Assembly: GCA_023445955.1 (NCBI GenBank)
Contig: JAEXJH010000564.1
Location: 1-8,763, forward strand
DNA length: 8,763 bases
Source: Pseudomonadota bacterium
Lineage (GTDB): Bacteria; Pseudomonadota; Alphaproteobacteria; Caulobacterales; Caulobacteraceae
Direction: 5' to 3'
Shown: in pieces, positions 4,630 to 8,763 of the stretch
Position numbering within the stretch: position 1 is the first letter of the stretch
Layout of the letters: every line of letters starts with the position of its first letter
The notes under the pieces: model-generated
Seen by the model: only the letters and a program-made list of their open reading frames with translations
Told to the model about the DNA's origin: nothing
The model's database searches: none
Program-made: the position numbers and the translations under genes

Positions 4630-6306
4630 ATGGGCCGCGCGCGCCTAGCCCCCTCCGCCCCGCCGGTGTCGCGGGCGGCGATCTACCTTCGTGTGTCCAC
4701 GGGCCGCCAGGCCGAACACGACCTGTCGCTCCCCGACCAGCGTCGCCAGCTGGAAGCGTTCTGCGCGGGCCGGGGCTGGAAGGTGGCGACCGAGTTCCTG
4801 GAGCCGGGCAACACCGCCACCGACGACAAGCGCCCGGCCTTCCAGGAGATGATCGAAGCGGCGGCGGGCAAGCCGGCGCCGTTCGACGTGATCCTGGTCC
4901 ACTCGTTCTCGCGGTTCTTCCGCGACCAGTTCCTGTTCGAATTCTACGTCAGGAAGCTCGCCAAGAACGGGGTGAAGGTCGTCTCGATCACCCAGGAGCT
5001 CGGCGACGATCCGATGAGCGTGATGATGCGCAAGATCATGACGCTCTTTGACGAGTACCAGTCCAAGGAGAACGGCAAGCACACCCTGCGGGCTATGAAG
5101 GAGAACGCCCGCCAGGGCTTCTGGAACGGGTCCCGCCCGCCATTGGGTTACCGGGTCGTCGTCGCCGAGCAACGCGGGGCCAAGCTCAAGAAGAAGCTGG
5201 AGATCGACCCGATCCAGGCCGAGAAGGTCCGGCGCATCTACAAGCTCGCCCTCTTCGGCGTGGACGGCTCCGGGCCGCTGGGCCTGAAGTCGATCGCCAC
5301 CCACCTCAACGACAACAGCGTCCGCACCAAGACCGGTGGCCGGTTCGGAATCGACGCGGTCCACAAAGTGCTGACCCGCACGACCTACAAGGGCGAGCAT
5401 CGGTTTAACTTCACCGACCACAAGAACCGCGCCCGCAAGCCGGACGAAGAGCACGCGGTGGCCAAGATCCCGGCCATCGTTACCGAGGAGGAGTGGCAGG
5501 CGGTGCAGGATCACCTGAAGCTGCGCAGCCCAAGCTGCATGCCCTCCCGCTTCGTGACCAGTCAGGTGCTGTTGGGCGGCATTTGCTTCTGCGGCCTGTG
5601 CGGCGGCGCCATGACGCTGCGGACCGGCAAGAACGGCGCCTACCGCTACTACACTTGCTCGACCAAGGCCCGGATGGGCAAGGCCGGTTGCACCGGCATC
5701 ACCGTGCCGATGGGCAAGCTGGACGACGCCGTCGTCGATCACCTGGAGCGTCGGCTGCTTCAGCCCGACCGCCTCTGTCTGCTGATGGGCAATGTGCTTG
5801 ATCGTCGCCTGGACTGGATCGAGCGTCGGCGCTCGCACGTCGGCGAGTTGCGCAAGCGGTCGGCCGAGGCGGCCAACAAGCTGACCCGGCTCTACGCCGC
5901 CATCGAGGACGGCATGATCGGCCAGAGCGCCGAGGGGCTGAAGGATCGCATCGCCGAACTGGAGGCCATCAAGAAGGAGGCGATCGCCGACGCCGAGCGC
6001 GCCGAAGCCGCGATCAACAAGCTCGGACCGACCATCACGCCGGAGTCCATCGAGCGCATTGCCCAGGCCGCCCGCGAGGGCCTAAGGGCGCCGGATGGAT
6101 CGTATCGCCGCGCGCATGTGCGCGCCGTGGCTCAGCGCGTAGAGGTGCTGTCCACTGCCGAGCTCAAGATCATGGGAGGAAGGACCGAACTGCTTCGGAC
6201 TTTGGCCGCATCGGCGGGCGACCAGTCTGCGATTCTGGGAGTTCGCAGTTATAAACCGAAATGGCGCGCCCGGAACGATTCGAACGTCCGACCCTCAGAT
6301 TCGTAG
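4630..6306 (+). CDS. Large serine recombinase (integrase) ending inside tRNA-Arg
   Basis: This 558-aa protein should catalyse integration and excision of the element by double-strand exchange with a serine nucleophile. The N-terminal resolvase domain (about 14-155) has AAIYLRVSTGRQ with S23 as nucleophile and R21, then SFSRFFRD with R95 and R98. The Recombinase domain (about 165-300) opens with GSRPPLGYR. A zinc ribbon follows (ICFCGLCGG and YYTCST...GC; C321, C324, C343, C354), then a coiled-coil segment (about 395-465). I prefer ATG 4630, since GGAG lies 6 nt upstream; ATG 4618 in the same frame lacks a site. Residues W545-S558 and the TAG stop are read from the antisense strand of the tRNA-Arg 3' part, so the C-terminus is supplied by the attachment site and may differ when the element is excised. 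All domains look intact. Confidence 0.95.
   Translation: MGRARLAPSAPPVSRAAIYLRVSTGRQAEHDLSLPDQRRQLEAFCAGRGWKVATEFLEPGNTATDDKRPAFQEMIEAAAGKPAPFDVILVHSFSRFFRDQFLFEFYVRKLAKNGVKVVSITQELGDDPMSVMMRKIMTLFDEYQSKENGKHTLRAMKENARQGFWNGSRPPLGYRVVVAEQRGAKLKKKLEIDPIQAEKVRRIYKLALFGVDGSGPLGLKSIATHLNDNSVRTKTGGRFGIDAVHKVLTRTTYKGEHRFNFTDHKNRARKPDEEHAVAKIPAIVTEEEWQAVQDHLKLRSPSCMPSRFVTSQVLLGGICFCGLCGGAMTLRTGKNGAYRYYTCSTKARMGKAGCTGITVPMGKLDDAVVDHLERRLLQPDRLCLLMGNVLDRRLDWIERRRSHVGELRKRSAEAANKLTRLYAAIEDGMIGQSAEGLKDRIAELEAIKKEAIADAERAEAAINKLGPTITPESIERIAQAAREGLRAPDGSYRRAHVRAVAQRVEVLSTAELKIMGGRTELLRTLAASAGDQSAILGVRSYKPKWRARNDSNVRPSDS
6262..6306. other. Candidate attachment site (element-chromosome junction) in the tRNA-Arg 3' part
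   Basis: The recombinase coding sequence and the tRNA gene overlap over these 45 bp, from the encoded CCA up to the anticodon loop. Integrative elements commonly recombine in tRNA 3' ends and carry a copy of that part, leaving the tRNA functional. Where within this segment the crossover falls cannot be told without the distal junction or an empty site. Confidence 0.65.
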
Positions 6307-6338
6307 TCTGATGCTCTATCCAGCTGAGCTACGGGCGC
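6262..6338 (-). tRNA. tRNA-Arg (anticodon ACG)
   Basis: The minus strand folds into a complete 77-nt tRNA. The acceptor stem is GCGCCCG/CGGGCGC and the D arm GCTC...GAGC. The anticodon arm is TCAGA-CTACGAA-TCTGA with anticodon ACG at 6304-6302, and the T arm is GGACG-TTCGAAT-CGTTC with one G·U pair. The discriminator is G and CCA is encoded (6264-6262). A34 is expected to be edited to inosine, reading CGU, CGC and CGA. The 3' half is shared with the antisense recombinase 3' end, and the gene appears intact despite the insertion. Confidence 0.97.
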
Positions 6339-6362
6339 GCACTGCCTTTCGGCGAGGCGGGG

Positions 6363-6391
6363 GAAGTAGCCCGTCCGTTTCGGGAACGCAA
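6363..6391 (-). promoter_or_regulatory. Promoter of tRNA-Arg, Caulobacter housekeeping type
   Basis: On the minus strand TTGCGTT (6391-6385) and GCTACTTC (6370-6363) are separated by 14 bp. This fits the Caulobacter housekeeping pattern TTGaCgS-N10-14-GCTANAWC with seven of eight matches in the -10 part. The -10 lies 24 bp from the tRNA 5' end. The -35 lies within an imperfect palindrome (6388-6402). The remaining bases up to the ggt start (about 6392-6602) hold no gene I can support and no clear ggt promoter. Confidence 0.55.
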
Positions 6392-6602
6392 GCCCGGTTT
6401 GCAGGAAAATTCGAAAAGTTTCGCGAGCCGGCGTTCGGCGAGCCGAGCAACCTTGCTGCACGGGAGTTCAGGGCGCGGGATTGAGGGCGTTTGCAGACTA
6501 TCTGGACGTGACAGCGTCGCTTGATTGGTGTCCATGGACGGCCTCGGGACGGCGGGCAGGCCATCCCCTTGCCCGCCCCTCGTGTCCGTGAAGAGGATCC
6601 GT

Positions 6603-8345
6603 ATGCGTCGTTTCGTTTCCCTGCTCGCCCTCGCCGCGTCGCTCCAACTGACGCTGGCCCCGGTTTCCGCCGCGCACGCCGAGTCGATCCCGCTGGGCCT
6701 GCCCGCGACCAAGCCCGTCTCCAGCTCGACCACCGCCAAGGGCATGGTCGCCGCGGCCAATCCGCTGGCGGTCGAGGCGGGCCTGCGGGTGCTGCGCGAC
6801 GGCGGTTCGGCGGTCGATGCGGCCGTGGCCATCCAGGCGGTGCTGGGCCTTGTGGAGCCGCAGAGCTCGGGCCTGGGCGGCGGGTCGTTCATGGTCTTCT
6901 ACGACGCCAAGACCCACAAGGTGACGGCCTATGACGGCCGCGAGAAGGCCCCCGCCGGCGCGACGCCGGAGCTGTTCATGGGTCCTGACGGCAAGCCCCT
7001 GCCGTTCGTGAAGGCGCTGCTGTCGGGCCGCTCGTCGGGCGTGCCGGGCGCGGTGGCCATGCTGTCCCAAGCCCAGAAGGAACACGGCAAGGTCGCCTGG
7101 AACACCCTGTTCAAGGACGCCGAAAAGCTGGCCGACGACGGCTTCGTGGTCAGCCCGCGCCTGGCCGGCATGATCGTCAGCCGCGCGCCTCAGGCCAGCC
7201 AGCCGGACGCTGTGAAGTACTTCACCAAGCCGGACGGGACCAAGTACCAGGCTGGCGACGTGCTGAAGAACCCGGCCTATGCCGCCACGGTGCGCAAGAT
7301 CGCCGCCGATGGCCCTGCGGCCCTGCTGGACGGCCCGATCGCCCAGGCGATCATCGACCGCCTGCACGAGGGCGACATGCCCAGCAGCATGACCCTGGCG
7401 GACCTCAAGAGCTACAAGCCGCGCTCGGCCGACGCCCTGTGCCGGCCGTGGAAGGTCTACACCGTCTGCGTGCCCAACCCGCAGTCGTCAGGCCTGGCGG
7501 TGATCCAGGCGCTGCAGATGCTGGAGCACACCGACATCGGCAAGCGCGGTCCGACAGATCCGGTCGCCTGGACCCAGCTGGCCCAGGCCGAGCGGGTGAT
7601 GTACGCCGACCGCGACCGCTATGTGGGCGACCCCTCGTTCGTGACCGTGCCGGTCGCCGGCCTGCTGGACCCGAAATACGTCGCCGAGCGCGCCAAGCTG
7701 ATCACCGACACCGCCGGCGCGGCCCCGCCCTACGGCAAACCCAAGGGCGCGCCCAAGGTCGGGATCGACATGACCCACGAGCCGGGCGGCACCACCCACC
7801 TGGTCGTCGTCGATCCGGCGGGCGACGTTGTCTCGATGACCACCACGGTCGAGAGCATCTTCGGCAATGGCCGGATGGTGAACGGCTTCTTCCTCAACAA
7901 CCAGCTGACCGACTTCTCGTTCTCGCCGAAGGAGAAGGATGGCGCACCGGCCGCCAACGCCGTGGCGCCGGGCAAGCGTCCGCGCTCGTCGATGGCCCCG
8001 ATCATCGTGCTGGACAAGAAGGGCAAGTTCGTCGCCGCCGTCGGCTCGCCGGGCGGCAACGCCATCCTGTCCTACAATCTCAAGGCCATGGTCGGGCTGT
8101 TCTACTGGAACCTGAACATGCAGGAGGCCGTCTCGCTGCCCAACGTGGTGGCGCGCGGCGATACGTACTCCGGTGACGCCGACTGGTTCGGTCCGGACAT
8201 GCTGGCGGCGCTGAACGCCCGCGGCGTCAACATCAAGGTCGGCCAGATCGAAGGCTCGGGCCTGCACGGCGTGATCGTGCGGCCGAACGGCGTGCTGGAA
8301 GGCGGCGCGGATCCGCGTCGCGAGGGCGTGGCCAAGGGCCTCTAG
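6603..8345 (+). CDS. ggt: Gamma-glutamyltransferase (glutathione hydrolase) precursor
   Basis: This 580-aa precursor cleaves the gamma-glutamyl bond of glutathione and related compounds in the periplasm, releasing or transferring glutamate. ATG 6603 has AGGA 5 nt upstream; the frame is open back to 6525 but without a comparable site. Residues 1-26 form a Sec signal peptide (RR, hydrophobic core, cleavage after AHA). The enzyme self-cleaves before T397 in GGTTHL, giving large and small subunits, with T397 as the N-terminal nucleophile. Substrate-binding residues match the family: R113 in DGREKAP, NNQ and D437 in LNNQLTDFS, S462-S463 in RSSMAP, and G484-G485 in GSPGG. The segment between TDFS and NAVAPGKRP is slightly shorter than I recall for the E. 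coli enzyme, suggesting a reduced lid loop. Length is normal and nothing looks broken. It is not in an operon with any gene seen here; the downstream gene is convergent, 6 bp away. Confidence 0.96.
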   Translation: MRRFVSLLALAASLQLTLAPVSAAHAESIPLGLPATKPVSSSTTAKGMVAAANPLAVEAGLRVLRDGGSAVDAAVAIQAVLGLVEPQSSGLGGGSFMVFYDAKTHKVTAYDGREKAPAGATPELFMGPDGKPLPFVKALLSGRSSGVPGAVAMLSQAQKEHGKVAWNTLFKDAEKLADDGFVVSPRLAGMIVSRAPQASQPDAVKYFTKPDGTKYQAGDVLKNPAYAATVRKIAADGPAALLDGPIAQAIIDRLHEGDMPSSMTLADLKSYKPRSADALCRPWKVYTVCVPNPQSSGLAVIQALQMLEHTDIGKRGPTDPVAWTQLAQAERVMYADRDRYVGDPSFVTVPVAGLLDPKYVAERAKLITDTAGAAPPYGKPKGAPKVGIDMTHEPGGTTHLVVVDPAGDVVSMTTTVESIFGNGRMVNGFFLNNQLTDFSFSPKEKDGAPAANAVAPGKRPRSSMAPIIVLDKKGKFVAAVGSPGGNAILSYNLKAMVGLFYWNLNMQEAVSLPNVVARGDTYSGDADWFGPDMLAALNARGVNIKVGQIEGSGLHGVIVRPNGVLEGGADPRREGVAKGL

Positions 8346-8351
8346 CAGGCC

Positions 8352-8582
8352 TCAGGTGCGGGCCTGATGCTCTTCCAGGCCCGCCTCGACCTCGGCGCGG
8401 GAAAAGACCTCCTCCTGGCCGTCCAGCAGCAGTTCGGCGTCGGAAGCCTCTTGCACCGCGACCATGGCCGCCACGCGGCGCAGGGCGGTGGGGGCGTCAG
8501 GAGCCTCGACGGTGATCTCATGGATCGGCGCGAGGCCTGGAGACGCGCCGAGCTTCACGGCGATGGTCCAGGTCGTGGTCAT
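8352..8582 (-). CDS. Small conserved-looking hypothetical protein
   Basis: I do not recognise this 76-aa protein. The start at 8582 has an almost ideal ribosome binding site, AGGAGG, 7 nt upstream, which together with normal composition makes it very likely real. The sequence reads as beta strands (TTTWTIAVKL, IHEITVEAPDAP) followed by a helix (TALRRVAAMVAVQEAS) and an acidic C-terminal helix (VFSRAEVEAGLEEHQ). No signal peptide or membrane segment is visible. It follows the histidine kinase gene by 11 bp, with the upstream stop codon touching its ribosome binding site, so the two form an operon and are probably translationally coupled. A role linked to that two-component system is possible but unproven. 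Confidence 0.82.
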   Translation of the reverse strand: MTTTWTIAVKLGASPGLAPIHEITVEAPDAPTALRRVAAMVAVQEASDAELLLDGQEEVFSRAEVEAGLEEHQART

Positions 8583-8593
8583 CGCATGTCCTC

Positions 8594-8763
8594 CTAGGTA
8601 GCCGAGGCGTCGGCGGCCTTGTCATCGGGCTCAGGCAGCGGCTCGGGCGCGCCAGACAGCGTCAGGTCGAACACCGAGCCGCCCGGACCTGTTTCGACCA
8701 GCGCCAGATCGCCGCCATGACCCTGGGCCAGCTCGCGGGCGATGGCCAGGCCCAGGCCCGTGC
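8594..8763 (-). CDS. Sensor histidine kinase, C-terminal end (partial, 5' part outside window)
   Basis: The last 55 codons are present. They read TGLGLAIARELAQGHGGDLAL, the G2 box and following helix-strand of a GHKL (HATPase_c) domain, then GPGGSVFDLTL, the final strand of that domain. An acidic, proline-rich tail ending in DASAT follows. This is the ATP-binding end of a sensor histidine kinase, which autophosphorylates on a histidine and passes the phosphate to a response regulator; which signal it senses cannot be told from this fragment. The stop TAG (8596-8594) lies next to the ribosome binding site of the 76-aa gene. Confidence 0.92.
   Translation of the reverse strand, partial: TGLGLAIARELAQGHGGDLALVETGPGGSVFDLTLSGAPEPLPEPDDKAADASAT

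Larger units (their letters stand above)
1..6306. mobile_element. Integrative mobilizable or conjugative element, integrase-proximal end (left end outside window)
   Basis: The segment carries a relaxase, a CopG-like protein, a DUF2840 protein, an XRE repressor and a large serine recombinase whose 3' end runs into a tRNA-Arg gene. Such content is typical of integrative elements of Alphaproteobacteria. The tRNA 3' end faces the element, so the element lies on the lower-coordinate side, and ggt on the other side looks chromosomal. No second copy of the tRNA 3' end was found between 1 and 6261, so the distal attachment site must lie left of the window. No type IV secretion gene is visible, so it could be an IME depending on a helper, or one end of a full ICE. 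The exact right boundary within 6262-6306 cannot be fixed from one sequence. Confidence 0.8.

Noticed and set aside
4645..5838. 397-codon minus-strand frame
   Set aside because: Antisense to the recombinase catalytic, Recombinase and zinc-ribbon domains; Leu/Ala/Val/His-rich shadow composition.
1..6261. Second copy of the tRNA-Arg 3' end (other attachment site)
   Set aside because: No match to the T-arm/acceptor sequence was found, so the other boundary must be outside the window.
7488..8267. 259-codon minus-strand and 245-codon plus-strand (7439-8176) frames inside ggt
   Set aside because: Both overlap the well-conserved active-site half of gamma-glutamyltransferase and show the Arg/Gly/Asp/His-rich composition of GC-rich shadows.
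1..8763. CRISPR array or tandem repeat array
   Set aside because: No regularly spaced direct repeats were seen on reading through the window.

Overview
The window is high-GC DNA from an alphaproteobacterium, most likely Caulobacter-like. The Caulobacter-type assignment rests on a tRNA promoter that fits the Caulobacter housekeeping pattern, on the type of relaxase, DUF2840 and CopG genes present, and on the periplasmic gamma-glutamyltransferase; it is an inference. The window spans the junction between a mobile element (position 1 to about 6306) and ordinary chromosome (about 6306 to 8763).

Mobile side. A VirD2-like relaxase with a DUF3363 C-terminal region (175-2187, +) faces a two-gene operon on the other strand: DUF2840 protein (2615-3106, -) followed by a CopG-type ribbon-helix-helix protein (2184-2618, -), joined by an ATGA overlap. 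The convergent relaxase and CopG genes end on the same CTAG. Upstream of the DUF2840 gene is a 320-bp gene-free stretch with a strongly structured, nested inverted-repeat element (3243-3391). Next come a small XRE-type repressor (3427-3663, -), a highly symmetric operator-like dyad (3681-3713), a Tat-signal protein of unknown function (3793-4311, +), a 66-aa protein of unknown function (4414-4614, +) and a large serine recombinase (4630-6306, +). No T4SS (trb/virB) gene is visible, so in this window the element looks like a mobilizable integrative element or the integrase-proximal end of a larger ICE.

Junction. The last 14 codons and the stop codon of the recombinase lie antisense inside the 3' part of a tRNA-Arg(ACG) gene (6262-6338, -). 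This is the layout expected of an integrase gene abutting its attachment site. The element extends leftwards, and its other end is outside the window.

Chromosome side. A Sec-exported gamma-glutamyltransferase (6603-8345, +) converges on a two-gene operon: the C-terminal end of a sensor histidine kinase (8594 to beyond 8763, -) followed by a 76-aa hypothetical protein with a near-ideal ribosome binding site (8352-8582, -).

The parts most worth attention are the integrase/tRNA overlap, the nested hairpin region, the symmetric operator, and a short motif shared by the upstream regions of the relaxase and DUF2840 genes.
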